Shown here piece after piece: positions 1 through 6,680 of a DNA stretch of 12,280 nucleotides. Each line of letters starts with the position of its first letter. The stretch's first letter is position 1. The stretch is from the NCBI GenBank assembly GCA_013336365.1, contig JAAXTT010000032.1, positions 1-12,280 of the forward strand, given 5' to 3'. The notes beneath the pieces are model-generated. The model made no database searches, was not told the origin of the DNA, and was given only the letters and a program-made list of their open reading frames with translations. The position numbers were made by a program, and so were the translations under genes. The stretch comes from Peptococcaceae bacterium. GTDB lineage: Bacteria > Bacillota > Desulfotomaculia > Desulfotomaculales > Desulfocucumaceae.

Positions 1-44
1 GTTACTGTCAGCTGTATATGTTAAACTTTTTCTGAGGTGAGCTA

Positions 45-848
45 ATGGTAAAATATAAGGATTTTTCAAAAAACACCAACAAAGTAAAATTGATAATATT
101 AAATATAATTTCCTTTGCCTTTATGATAACAGTCAATATGCTGGCTAACCTTCTTCCTATCAATGGTCTGACTACCGGACAGGTTTCTCAGCACTATCCC
201 AATCTCTTTGCCCCTGCAGGAATAACCTTTTCAATTTGGGGTCTGATTTATTTTTTGCTTGCCCTTTTTATAATCTGGCAAGTAGCCTTTTGGAAAAAAG
301 ACGATCATGGTTTGATTAAGGCTGTAAGCAGTGGTTTTATTATTTCGTCCTGGTCCAATGGATTTTGGATTTTCAGCTGGCATTACAAAATTATGCCACT
401 TTCCATGGTATTGATTTTAATCATATTAATATCCTTGGCTCTGGTAAATACAAGGCTGTACCACCAAACGCTGACAAAAAAAGAGAGGCTTTTTGTTAAG
501 CTTCCCTTTAGTGTTTATTTTGGCTGGATTACAGTAGCAACAATCGCCAATGCTATGGTTCTTTCAGTAAGTCTGGGTTGGGATGGCTGGGGAATTTCCC
601 GGGAGTTTTGGACAATTTTTGCTTTGGTAGCCGGGATTGTAATTGCCGCAGCAATAATTCGAAAACGCAGGGACGTCCCATATGGCGCAGTAATTATCTG
701 GGCTTACGGAGGAATACTGCTGAAGCACTATTCCCAGTCAGGCTATGCAGGTAAATATCCTTTGATAATCTATACCGTGATTGCTTCAATAGTAGCAGTA
801 ATATTGTTATTAATCAGCATTGCTCCTAATAAGAAAAAGAGTCCTTAA
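45..848 (+). CDS. TspO/MBR-like tryptophan-rich membrane protein
   Basis: This is a 267-residue integral membrane protein with about seven or eight hydrophobic segments (near 15-36, 59-81, 95-111, 117-135, 151-174, 187-205, 211-226 and 239-259). It contains eleven tryptophans. The segment APAGITFSIWGLIY (56-69) resembles the Pro...Phe...Trp...Tyr signature of the first TspO helix. Clostridial proteins of this kind are usually named tryptophan-rich sensory protein; classical TspO is only about 160 residues, so this is the longer branch. TspO binds porphyrins and other hydrophobic ligands, but the role of the long form is not established. The ATG start follows a GAGGTGA ribosome binding site at 34-40. 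Its TAA stop lies inside a TTAA shared with the stop of the convergent livF gene. The family assignment is fairly safe and the function is unknown. Confidence 0.75.
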   Translation: MVKYKDFSKNTNKVKLIILNIISFAFMITVNMLANLLPINGLTTGQVSQHYPNLFAPAGITFSIWGLIYFLLALFIIWQVAFWKKDDHGLIKAVSSGFIISSWSNGFWIFSWHYKIMPLSMVLILIILISLALVNTRLYHQTLTKKERLFVKLPFSVYFGWITVATIANAMVLSVSLGWDGWGISREFWTIFALVAGIVIAAAIIRKRRDVPYGAVIIWAYGGILLKHYSQSGYAGKYPLIIYTVIASIVAVILLLISIAPNKKKSP

Positions 849-1582
849 TCTGCAATTGCCTCTTGGATATAGCCTCTTCCCAAATAGGCCTGCTGAACCC
901 GCAGGTCCTTTTTCAATTCGGTGGGATTTCCCTCCAGGACAATATTCCCGTGGTCCATTACATATACCCAGTCAGCTACCTCCATAGCCGCCCGAGCATT
1001 TTGTTCTACCAAAAGGATAGTAGTACCATTTTTTTTGAGATCCAGGATAGTTGAGAATATCTCTTTAACCAAAAGGGGTGCCAGGCCCAGAGAGGGCTCA
1101 TCCAGCAACATTACCTTTGGTTTGGCCATAAGACCTCGGCCAATAGCCAGCATTTGCTGCATTCCGCCGCTTAATCCGCCTGCATGGTCCTTAAGCCTAG
1201 GCGCCAGAGCAGGGAATATCTCCAGGACTTTTTGCACCTCTTCCCTGACGGAATTGTGGTTTTTCCCCCAGCGATGGTAGGCACCTAAGATAATATTATC
1301 CTCAACAGTCAAGGATTCGAATATTTGTCGCCCTTCCGGAACCAAGCAAATACCTTGGCGAACTACCTTTTCCGGAGGCATATTTTTGCTGATTTCCCCA
1401 TCCAAAGTTATTTCCCCCTGGGAAAATCGGTATACTCCAGCTAAGGTACCCAGGAGAGTACTTTTTCCGGCACCGTTGGCACCGACTATAGCCACTATAC
1501 TTCCCGGAGGCACGTGAAAGGTAATACCTTTCAGTGCGTGATTCCAGCTATGCCAAGTGTGTAAATTATTTACATATAACAT
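845..1582 (-). CDS. livF: Branched-chain amino acid ABC transporter ATPase LivF
   Basis: This 245-residue protein is one of the two cytoplasmic ATPases that drive the Liv-type importer. The Walker A motif is GANGAGKS (34-41). The Q-loop glutamine lies in VPEGRQIF (81-88), the signature is LSGGM (137-141), and Walker B is VMLLDEP (157-163). The switch position reads LLVEQN (190-195), with glutamine in place of the usual histidine, which is normal for LivF. The signature has Met where Glu or Gln is more common. Length and the opening MLYVNNLHTW fit the family. The start ATG shares one base with the livG stop (TAATG), and a GGTGAGGAG ribosome binding site lies eight bases upstream, so the two ATPases are translationally coupled. 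It is the last gene of the cluster. No hairpin terminator is visible before it meets the convergent TspO-like gene. Confidence 0.93.
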   Translation of the reverse strand: MLYVNNLHTWHSWNHALKGITFHVPPGSIVAIVGANGAGKSTLLGTLAGVYRFSQGEITLDGEISKNMPPEKVVRQGICLVPEGRQIFESLTVEDNIILGAYHRWGKNHNSVREEVQKVLEIFPALAPRLKDHAGGLSGGMQQMLAIGRGLMAKPKVMLLDEPSLGLAPLLVKEIFSTILDLKKNGTTILLVEQNARAAMEVADWVYVMDHGNIVLEGNPTELKKDLRVQQAYLGRGYIQEAIAD

Positions 1583-2346
1583 TATACAATCTCCTCACCC
1601 AGATAGGCTGCAATAACCTTGGCATCATTTTGAACCTCTCCGGGATTTCCTTCAAAAAGCTTTGACCCGTGGTCTAAGACAACAATATGATGAGATATTC
1701 TCATTATCAGGTCCATGTTGTGCTCCACCAGCAATATGGTCATTCCCATTTTTGGCAGTTTGCAGATTAAATCTCCAAGTATATCGGTTTCCCCTTGATT
1801 CAATCCGGCTGCAGGTTCATCCAGCAACAGCATTTTAGGTTCCATCGCCATTGCTCGTGCAATTTCCAGCAACCTTTGCTGGCCATAGGGGAGAATTTCC
1901 ACAGGAATATCTTTTTTATCAGTTAGCCCCACTAATTCAAGCTTTTCCATAGCTTTTGCCAAAATAAAGCGTTCTTCCTTGGCCACCCCGGGGAAGGAAA
2001 ATCCTGCCTGGAGTAACCCCTGTTTACCATGACGGTGGGCTCCAACCATAACATTTTCCACAACAGTCATGCCGTTAAAAAGCTGCAGATTTTGAAAGGT
2101 TCGGTTAATACCCAGAGCGGCTATTTTTTCCGGCACTTTACCGGTAATATCTATATTTTTAAATTTTATTGTTCCGTAATCAGGCTTGATTAAACCGGTA
2201 ATTAAGTTAAAAAGTGTAGTCTTGCCGGCACCATTGGGACCGATAAAGGCGACAATTTCCCCGGTATTTACCTGAAAGCTCATATTTGCAACAGCGGTTA
2301 CACCGCCAAAATTTCTGGTTAAATTTTCTATTTCCAGCAGACTCAT
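1582..2346 (-). CDS. livG: Branched-chain amino acid ABC transporter ATPase LivG
   Basis: This 254-residue protein is the second ATPase of the importer and should pair with LivF under the LivH/LivM membrane pair. Walker A is GPNGAGKT (36-43), the Q-loop is INRTFQNLQLF (80-90), the signature is the LivG-type LPYGQQR (152-158), Walker B is MLLLDEP (172-178), and the switch histidine is in LLVEHN (205-210). LivG proteins carry an insert after the Q-loop, seen here as roughly residues 103-128. The start ATG overlaps the livM stop by one base (TAATG), with an AAGGGGG ribosome binding site about seven bases upstream. All motifs are intact, so it should be active. The transported substrate cannot be read from the ATPase. 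Confidence 0.94.
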   Translation of the reverse strand: MSLLEIENLTRNFGGVTAVANMSFQVNTGEIVAFIGPNGAGKTTLFNLITGLIKPDYGTIKFKNIDITGKVPEKIAALGINRTFQNLQLFNGMTVVENVMVGAHRHGKQGLLQAGFSFPGVAKEERFILAKAMEKLELVGLTDKKDIPVEILPYGQQRLLEIARAMAMEPKMLLLDEPAAGLNQGETDILGDLICKLPKMGMTILLVEHNMDLIMRISHHIVVLDHGSKLFEGNPGEVQNDAKVIAAYLGEEIV

Positions 2347-3416
2347 TATTGGACCCCCTTATTTCTGTCACTAGGCAGGTCATTTTCAGGAAATTCAGCC
2401 AAGTCCTGATTTACTTTAATTGCCAGCTTTTTGATTTTTCCTTTAGCAAAATAGTCCTTTATTCCTCCAACCAGTCCCTCAGGCATGAAAATCATGACTA
2501 TCACCAAAATCAAACCAAAAAAGATAATTTCATACTCTCCTCCGGCTGAAGGCATTATTTCCGGGACAACAGTCTTCAAAAATTCAGTTAAAAACAATAC
2601 TGCGGTTACCCCAAAAAGCGGACCCCAAATGCTGGCCAGACCACCGATGGCGGCCATAAGCACAAATTCAACTGATGCCTGAAAACCAAAAGGGGAAGGG
2701 CTCATAAAGGTAATATAATGAGCATAAAGGGATCCGGCAATGCTGGCATAAATAGCACTTATAACAAAAATCTGGACCTTGTATTGAAAGGCCGGGATTC
2801 CCATACAGGTGGCGGCTATCTCACTGGTGTGAATAGCACGTAATGCTCTGCCTATTCTTGAGCTTACAATATTTCTGGCGAAGATTATGGCCAGCAAAAC
2901 AAAAGACCAAACCAAGAAATAATAGCTTCTCTCAGTGTCAAATTGCCAGCTGCCAAAACTAAAATAGGGTATACCGGAAAAGCCTGAAGGACCTCCGGTA
3001 ATATTGACCTGTTCATTGAAAAAAATATAAATGATAATTCCGGATCCCAAGGTTGCTAAGGCCAGGTAGTGCTCCTTTAGTCTAAGGGTCGCGATGCCAA
3101 TCAGAAAGGCAACTATACCGGTTATTACTGCAGCAATAACCATTGCCAAAAGAGGTGTAAAACCCACTTTAGCAGTCAACAGGGCAGAGCTATAAGCACC
3201 CAATCCATAAAACGCTGCATGTCCGAGAGACACCTGTCCGGTGTAGCCCATAAGCAGGCAAAGACCTACAACTACAATTGTAAAAATGCCGATAATCACA
3301 AAATTACCCAAATAGTAGGGATTTGGAATCAGCAATGCAATCAGAATCACTATAGCAATAAAAAATATTATTGATAGATTACGCTGTAAGAAGCCCTTTG
3401 TACTTTTTGTTTTCAC
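2346..3416 (-). CDS. livM: Branched-chain amino acid ABC transporter permease LivM
   Basis: This 356-residue integral membrane protein forms half of the substrate channel. Many hydrophobic segments run from about residue 13 to 320. The family hallmark GYTGQVSLGHAAFYGLGAY lies near residues 58-76, and GGLASIWGPLFG near 258-269. A hydrophilic tail of about 35 residues (rich in Lys, Glu and Asp) closes the protein on the cytoplasmic side. The start is a GTG, supported by a GGAG ribosome binding site seven bases upstream (bases 3424-3427 on the complementary strand). It lies 27 bp after livH and is coupled to livG by a TAATG overlap. In this family LivM heterodimerises with LivH and contacts the two ATPases. 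Confidence 0.93.
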   Translation of the reverse strand: MKTKSTKGFLQRNLSIIFFIAIVILIALLIPNPYYLGNFVIIGIFTIVVVGLCLLMGYTGQVSLGHAAFYGLGAYSSALLTAKVGFTPLLAMVIAAVITGIVAFLIGIATLRLKEHYLALATLGSGIIIYIFFNEQVNITGGPSGFSGIPYFSFGSWQFDTERSYYFLVWSFVLLAIIFARNIVSSRIGRALRAIHTSEIAATCMGIPAFQYKVQIFVISAIYASIAGSLYAHYITFMSPSPFGFQASVEFVLMAAIGGLASIWGPLFGVTAVLFLTEFLKTVVPEIMPSAGGEYEIIFFGLILVIVMIFMPEGLVGGIKDYFAKGKIKKLAIKVNQDLAEFPENDLPSDRNKGVQ

Positions 3417-3443
3417 TTTTAGACTCCGGTTTATGTATTTTTA

Positions 3444-4325
3444 TCAGACTCGATCTCTTTCCGGTTTTCCCAGTAATCCTTCCGGTCTGTTCAGCAGTAC
3501 CAGCAGGAGGATTAAAAAGGATATGGCATCCTTGTATCCTGAGGAAATAAGCCCGGCTCCCATGGCCTCCAGTATTCCCAAAAGGAAACCTCCCAGTATG
3601 GCTCCGGTGGTGTTGGTAAGACCACCCAATACAGCTGCTACAAAGCCCTTCAACCCCAGCATCAGTCCCATGTCGTAGGTGGCAGTGGTGATAGGGGTAA
3701 TAAATATACCGGCAAGGGCTCCGATTGAGGCACACAAACTAAAGCAGAAAAGAGACATTTTTTGTGGACTTATGCCCATTAAGCTGGCAGCCAAACGATT
3801 TATTGCACAGGCTTTTAGAGCCTTGCCCATTACAGTCCGTTCAAAGAAAATAAAGAGGGTGATTACTACAACGATGCTTAACAGTAAAACCCAAATGCTT
3901 TGCCGGTTCATAATAGCACCCAGAATATTTATCGGCGGTCCTGAGGAAAAGGGCTGCATCGGGTAAGACTGAGTACCCCAAAGGAGCAGGGCCACACCGC
4001 GAATAGCGACAGAAAAGCCGATAGTAATTATTATTATAGTTACCACTGATGAATTACGGGCCGGATATATAACCACTCTTTCAAAGGCTGCACCAAATAT
4101 TCCAACAATAGCAACAGCAACAGTAATGGCCAGCCACATGGGCAGGCCAAGCTTGATCATACTGATACTGGTCAGGGCACCAAGCATTACAAATTCACCC
4201 TGGGTGAAGTTAATATGTCCGGTTACAGTATAGATGGTAACAAAACCCAGTGCAATCAAAGCATAAATTCCACCAAGGGTCAGACCGGTTAATAAATATT
4301 GCAGTAATTCATTGCCCAAGGGCAT
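3444..4325 (-). CDS. livH: Branched-chain amino acid ABC transporter permease LivH
   Basis: This 293-residue integral membrane protein is the second half of the channel. The N-terminal segment LLTGLTLGGIYALIALGF and the conserved GHINFTQGEFVMLGA near residues 36-50 are typical of LivH. The C-terminal run of glycine-rich helices (GLKGFVAAVLGGLTNTTGAI) holds the usual coupling region before RPEGLLG. The ATG start follows an AAGGGG ribosome binding site nine bases upstream. It is the first gene of a tight livHMGF block and has its own candidate promoter at 4396-4424. A gap of 207 bp separates it from livK. Family assignment is secure; substrate range is inferred only from family membership. Confidence 0.93.
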   Translation of the reverse strand: MPLGNELLQYLLTGLTLGGIYALIALGFVTIYTVTGHINFTQGEFVMLGALTSISMIKLGLPMWLAITVAVAIVGIFGAAFERVVIYPARNSSVVTIIIITIGFSVAIRGVALLLWGTQSYPMQPFSSGPPINILGAIMNRQSIWVLLLSIVVVITLFIFFERTVMGKALKACAINRLAASLMGISPQKMSLFCFSLCASIGALAGIFITPITTATYDMGLMLGLKGFVAAVLGGLTNTTGAILGGFLLGILEAMGAGLISSGYKDAISFLILLLVLLNRPEGLLGKPERDRV

Positions 4326-4395
4326 TTAGATAAACCCCTTTTCCTCATTCTGAAATAATTTATAAAAATGCTATTCTTCCTTTAATTACATGGAA

Positions 4396-4424
4396 AATAT
4401 ACCACAAGGCCAGTATTGTGACAA
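4396..4424 (-). promoter_or_regulatory. Sigma-A-type promoter for livHMGF
   Basis: Read on the minus strand, a -35 box TTGTCA (4419-4424) is followed after exactly 17 bp by a -10 box TATATT (4396-4401). Each matches the housekeeping consensus at five of six positions. Transcription would begin near 4389, giving a leader of about 64 nt before the livH ATG. This would let the permease and ATPase genes be expressed separately from livK. Confidence 0.6.
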
Positions 4425-4469
4425 GATAAAGATTGAAACCTTAAAGTGAAATTGCGGCATTATCTTGGG

Positions 4470-4509
4470 AACGAATTATAGCATCATATTTCAGATGCTA
4501 TAATTCGTT
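4470..4509 (-). repeat. Perfect 15-16 bp inverted repeat between livK and livH
   Basis: The arms ACGAATTATAGCATC (4471-4485) and GATGCTATAATTCGT (4494-4508) are exact reverse complements, with one further A-T pair at 4470/4509 and an 8-base loop. In livK transcription this hairpin falls 24 bases past the stop codon but is not followed by a U-tract. It may protect livK mRNA from 3' decay, slow polymerase, or serve as an operator about 100 bp upstream of the livH start site. T-rich sequence follows it on the plus strand, but no plus-strand gene ends here. Confidence 0.6.
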
Positions 4510-4532
4510 TGCTATTTGTTTGTTTAATTGAA

Positions 4533-5708
4533 TTACTCAACAACAACCCATTTATTGTTTTCAATTTTCACCATTACCAGGGCGTCTTTTTGTAAGCCAT
4601 TATGATCCTGGGGCGACATATTGAAAATACCGGAAATACCTGCAAAGCCTTGAATTTTCTCCAGTTCATCTCTTATTTTAATTCGATCCGGACCTGCTTT
4701 TTCGATTGCTGCCACGATTAGTGATATTGAGTCATAGGCATGGCCTCCAAAGGTACTGCGAGGTTGTTTAAACATAGCTTCATAATCCGCGGCATACTTT
4801 ACCAGAACACTCTTCTGCGGATTGTCCGCAGGAAGGCTTTCGGCAACCAGCAGTCTGCCAACCGGGAAAATAACCCCATTAGCGGCATCCTGGGCTAAAT
4901 CGATAAAGGCTTGGTTACCGATACCATGACTGTGAATCAGGGGTACATCAATTTGCAGCTGGCGATAGTTTTTAGTAAGAATAGATGCAGATGGGGGAAT
5001 TGCCCAGACAACAACGGCATCAGGCTTGACTGACTTGATCTTAGTCAGTTGGGGAGTCATGTCATTGTCAGTAGCTCCGAATTTTTCCAAAGCGACAATC
5101 TCAAGACCCTTTTTTGGTGCTTCAGTCTCGAAGACCTTTCTGCCTCCATCACCAAAAGCATTATTCATGCTAAGAAATGCAATTTTCTTAGCTTTGGTTT
5201 CTACTAAATAGTCGGTTAGCTTGTCTACAACCACTGAATCGCTCTGAGCACTTTTAAAAACCCATTTTCTTTGGTCGACGGGATTGACAATAGCACTTCC
5301 GGCAGCTGCAGAAACCATAGGAATCTGACTCTTTTGAATAGTATCAATTATTGCCATTGAGGTCCCGGTTGTGCTTGGTCCGGCAATAGCCAGCACCTTA
5401 TCTACCTCAATCAGTTTTTTAGCTGCTTGAACAGCCTTGGTTTCATTACTTTCATTATCCTCAATAATCAGCTGTATTTTATGTCCGTTGATTCCGCCCC
5501 GATCATTTATCTCCTTTTCGATCAACAGGGCAGAGTCTCTCTCAGGAATACCAAGAGATGACGCAGGACCGGTTATGTCAAAGATAGCACCAATTTTGTA
5601 GGTCTCTTGGTCACCTTTCTGATCAGAGCTTCCACAGCCTGAAGTTATGGTCAGGAGCAGGGTTAGGGAAAGAAAGAGGATCAGATACTTTTTTGCAAAA
5701 ATTTTCAA
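4533..5708 (-). CDS. livK: Branched-chain amino acid ABC transporter substrate-binding lipoprotein LivK
   Basis: This 391-residue extracellular binding protein delivers ligand to the LivHMGF complex. It begins with a lipoprotein signal: Lys residues, a hydrophobic stretch (9-21) and the lipobox TSGC with lipidated Cys25, followed by a short Ser/Gly/Asp/Lys linker. The mature part is a periplasmic-binding-protein type 1 fold, opening with YKIGAIFDITGPASSLG and containing the ligand-loop region IAGPSTTGTS. Length is normal. The start codon is TTG: it sits eight bases after a strong GGAGG core (GGAGGGAT, complement of 5714-5721), and no ATG lies close by in frame. Homologues bind leucine, isoleucine and valine, but the family also covers amides, urea and aromatic compounds, so the ligand is only inferred. 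A long leader with a possible attenuator precedes it. Confidence 0.9.
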   Translation of the reverse strand: MKIFAKKYLILFLSLTLLLTITSGCGSSDQKGDQETYKIGAIFDITGPASSLGIPERDSALLIEKEINDRGGINGHKIQLIIEDNESNETKAVQAAKKLIEVDKVLAIAGPSTTGTSMAIIDTIQKSQIPMVSAAAGSAIVNPVDQRKWVFKSAQSDSVVVDKLTDYLVETKAKKIAFLSMNNAFGDGGRKVFETEAPKKGLEIVALEKFGATDNDMTPQLTKIKSVKPDAVVVWAIPPSASILTKNYRQLQIDVPLIHSHGIGNQAFIDLAQDAANGVIFPVGRLLVAESLPADNPQKSVLVKYAADYEAMFKQPRSTFGGHAYDSISLIVAAIEKAGPDRIKIRDELEKIQGFAGISGIFNMSPQDHNGLQKDALVMVKIENNKWVVVE

Positions 5709-5770
5709 TTTTTATCCCTCCAGATTTTTATGTACTTTATATAAACAGAATAACAATTCCGATTATTTTC

Positions 5771-5838
5771 AGTACAGCGAGGATTTTAGATATAAAAAAA
5801 AGCACCAAGGGGTACCTAAATAAGCTGCCTCCTGTACT
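5771..5838 (-). other. Long-range helix enclosing the livK leader hairpin
   Basis: Read on the minus strand, AGTACAGGAGG (5838-5828) can pair with CCTCGCTGTACT (5782-5771). That gives eleven base pairs with one bulged G, enclosing the terminator-like hairpin. The same 5' segment can instead pair upstream: AGTACAGGA with TCCTG and TACT at about 5845-5870. The leader could therefore adopt alternative folds. It does not match T-box or other riboswitch consensus elements that I can recall. Confidence 0.35.
5794..5817 (-). terminator. Terminator-like hairpin in the livK leader
   Basis: Read on the minus strand, AGGTACC (5817-5811), loop CCTT and GGTGCTT (5806-5800) form a seven-pair stem with two G-U pairs. 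It runs straight into eight consecutive T residues (5801-5794). This has the form of an intrinsic terminator but stands about 86 bases upstream of the livK start, so it would act as an attenuator or end a short leader RNA. The stem is short, so activity is uncertain. Confidence 0.45.
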
Positions 5839-6059
5839 ACCGTTCTGCTGAGTATGTAATTTTTCAGGATTTTTTTATTTTAGTTATTTATTTATAGTGT
5901 TAACTTATTCTGCCATTCTGCAATATCCTACTTAGAAAATATAACATAAATAATCTGCTTTAGGTAAAAAAAACTCTTAACAGTCGAAAATAATGGTTGG
6001 AACAGCAAAAATAAGACCTAAATGAAAAGCACTGTTTTGGCTGATAACTTTTAGTGTCT

Positions 6060-6089
6060 GGTAAAATGTGATTTTTATCACATTTTACC
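6060..6089 (+). promoter_or_regulatory. CRP/FNR-family operator palindrome
   Basis: GGTAAAATGTGA (6060-6071) and TCACATTTTACC (6078-6089) are perfect reverse complements around a 6-base centre. The core TGTGA-N6-TCACA, with flanking AAA and TTT, is almost the textbook CRP consensus. Its centre (6074.5) is about 63 bp upstream of the start site expected from the TATAAT at 6126-6131. That is the spacing of class I CRP activation. No T-tract follows that would make it a good terminator, and no plus-strand gene ends upstream. Confidence 0.6.
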
Positions 6090-6125
6090 TTTGTAATCCT
6101 CACAGATATTTTTAAAGTCCAGATT

Positions 6126-6149
6126 TATAATAGTAATAATATTAGGGGG
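6126..6149 (+). promoter_or_regulatory. -10 box and ribosome binding site of the ferredoxin gene
   Basis: A consensus TATAAT lies at 6126-6131. The expected -35 position (around 6103-6108, CAGATA) does not match consensus, which suits an activator-dependent promoter. The AGGGGG ribosome binding site (6144-6149) is ten bases before the ATG at 6160. Confidence 0.5.
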
Positions 6150-6159
6150 TGTATAAAGA

Positions 6160-6540
6160 ATGAAAATTAAGCGTCAAATAGTAAAAATAGATGAGGAAAA
6201 ATGCACCGGCTGTGGTCTTTGTGTATCACCATGTGCTGAGGGTGCAATTGAAATCAGAGATGGCAAGGCAAAGGTAATCAGGGATGAGCTTTGTGATGGT
6301 GCAGGTTTTTGTCTGGGGGTCTGTCCTGAAGGTGCACTAACTCTTGAGGATAGAGAAGCGGAGTTATTTTCTGAAGAGGCGGTTCATAGGCACATTGAAG
6401 AAAATCCCAGGGTTTATATAGCGCAGCATTGCTTCCGTTGCGGTCGAAGCGAGGAGGACAGTCCGGTTTTCCCCTGCAGAAAGCAGGGACAAGCCCTTTG
6501 GGTATGTACCCGCTGTCTGCCTGCCTTAATTCATGGTTAG
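6160..6540 (+). CDS. Ferredoxin-like 4Fe-4S protein with C-terminal Cys-rich module
   Basis: This 126-residue cytoplasmic protein opens with a bacterial 2x[4Fe-4S] ferredoxin domain (about 7-62). The first motif is complete: C15, C18, C21 and C25 in CTGCGLCVSPC. The second reads CDGAGFCLGVC, so it has C45, C51 and C55 but Ala48 where the second Cys should be. Cluster II may therefore be 3Fe-4S or use another ligand. A second module follows with C91-x2-C94, C106 and C116-x2-C119, resembling a zinc- or cluster-binding knuckle, and ends in RCLPALIHG. I recall similar proteins in anaerobic clostridia and archaea but no agreed function; electron transfer or redox sensing is likely. The gene stands alone between a CRP-like operator and a terminator. 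Confidence 0.8.
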   Translation: MKIKRQIVKIDEEKCTGCGLCVSPCAEGAIEIRDGKAKVIRDELCDGAGFCLGVCPEGALTLEDREAELFSEEAVHRHIEENPRVYIAQHCFRCGRSEEDSPVFPCRKQGQALWVCTRCLPALIHG

Positions 6541-6567
6541 CAGATAGTTGAGTTTTATTTATATTGT

Positions 6568-6601
6568 AAGCAGTTGGCGTTGTTATGCCGGCTGCTTTTT
6601 T
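6568..6601 (+). terminator. Rho-independent terminator after the ferredoxin gene
   Basis: GCAGTTGGC (6570-6578) pairs with GCCGGCTGC (6587-6595) across an 8-base loop, with two G-U pairs and two further A-T pairs at the base. Six T residues (6596-6601) follow. It lies about 30 bases past the ferredoxin stop codon. Confidence 0.85.
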
Positions 6602-6620
6602 ATGTTTACCGGATAGCGTG

Positions 6621-6649
6621 TTGTAAAAAACCCAGGCATAAGGTATCTT
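6621..6649 (+). promoter_or_regulatory. Possible promoter of the metallophosphoesterase gene
   Basis: TTGTAA (6621-6626) and TATCTT (6644-6649) are separated by 17 bp, just after the ferredoxin terminator and about 30 bp before the gene. Each box matches consensus at only four of six positions. A promoter is needed here because of the upstream terminator, but this one is weak. Confidence 0.3.
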
Positions 6650-6680
6650 ATTTATACAGTAATAATGAAGGGAAGAATCA

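Larger units (their letters stand above)
5709..6159. other. Divergent livK / ferredoxin regulatory region
   Basis: This 451-bp stretch has no convincing gene on either strand. It is very AT-rich. The livK side (5709 to about 5900) carries a structured leader with a terminator-like hairpin. The ferredoxin side (6060-6159) carries a CRP-type palindrome, a TATAAT box and a ribosome binding site. The centre (about 5900-6058) shows scattered AACAG/CTGTT words and A/T runs but nothing I can name. A TATAAA on the minus strand (5891-5896) could be a -10 box for livK, though no good -35 lies at the right distance. Confidence 0.6.

Noticed and set aside
3379..3735. Minus-strand ORF of 118 codons between livM and livH
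   Set aside because: It is an out-of-frame shadow of livH and livM, with no family resemblance.
5771..5870. T-box riboswitch in the livK leader
   Set aside because: No AGGGTGGNACCGCG-like T-box sequence, specifier loop or AG-bulge can be found.
5905..5925. Sigma-54 promoter (TGGCA ... on the minus strand)
   Set aside because: The GG and GC elements are not at the required ten-base spacing and the TTGC half is absent in phase.
5900..5947. Short minus-strand ORF (MLYFLSRILQNGRIS) upstream of livK as a Leu/Ile leader peptide
   Set aside because: It has three Leu and two Ile codons, but no ribosome binding site and no run of regulatory codons, and it lies far from the hairpin. In such AT-rich DNA this is expected by chance.
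6060..6089. Palindrome at 6060-6089 as a terminator
   Set aside because: No T-tract follows on either strand and no gene ends next to it; an operator fits better.
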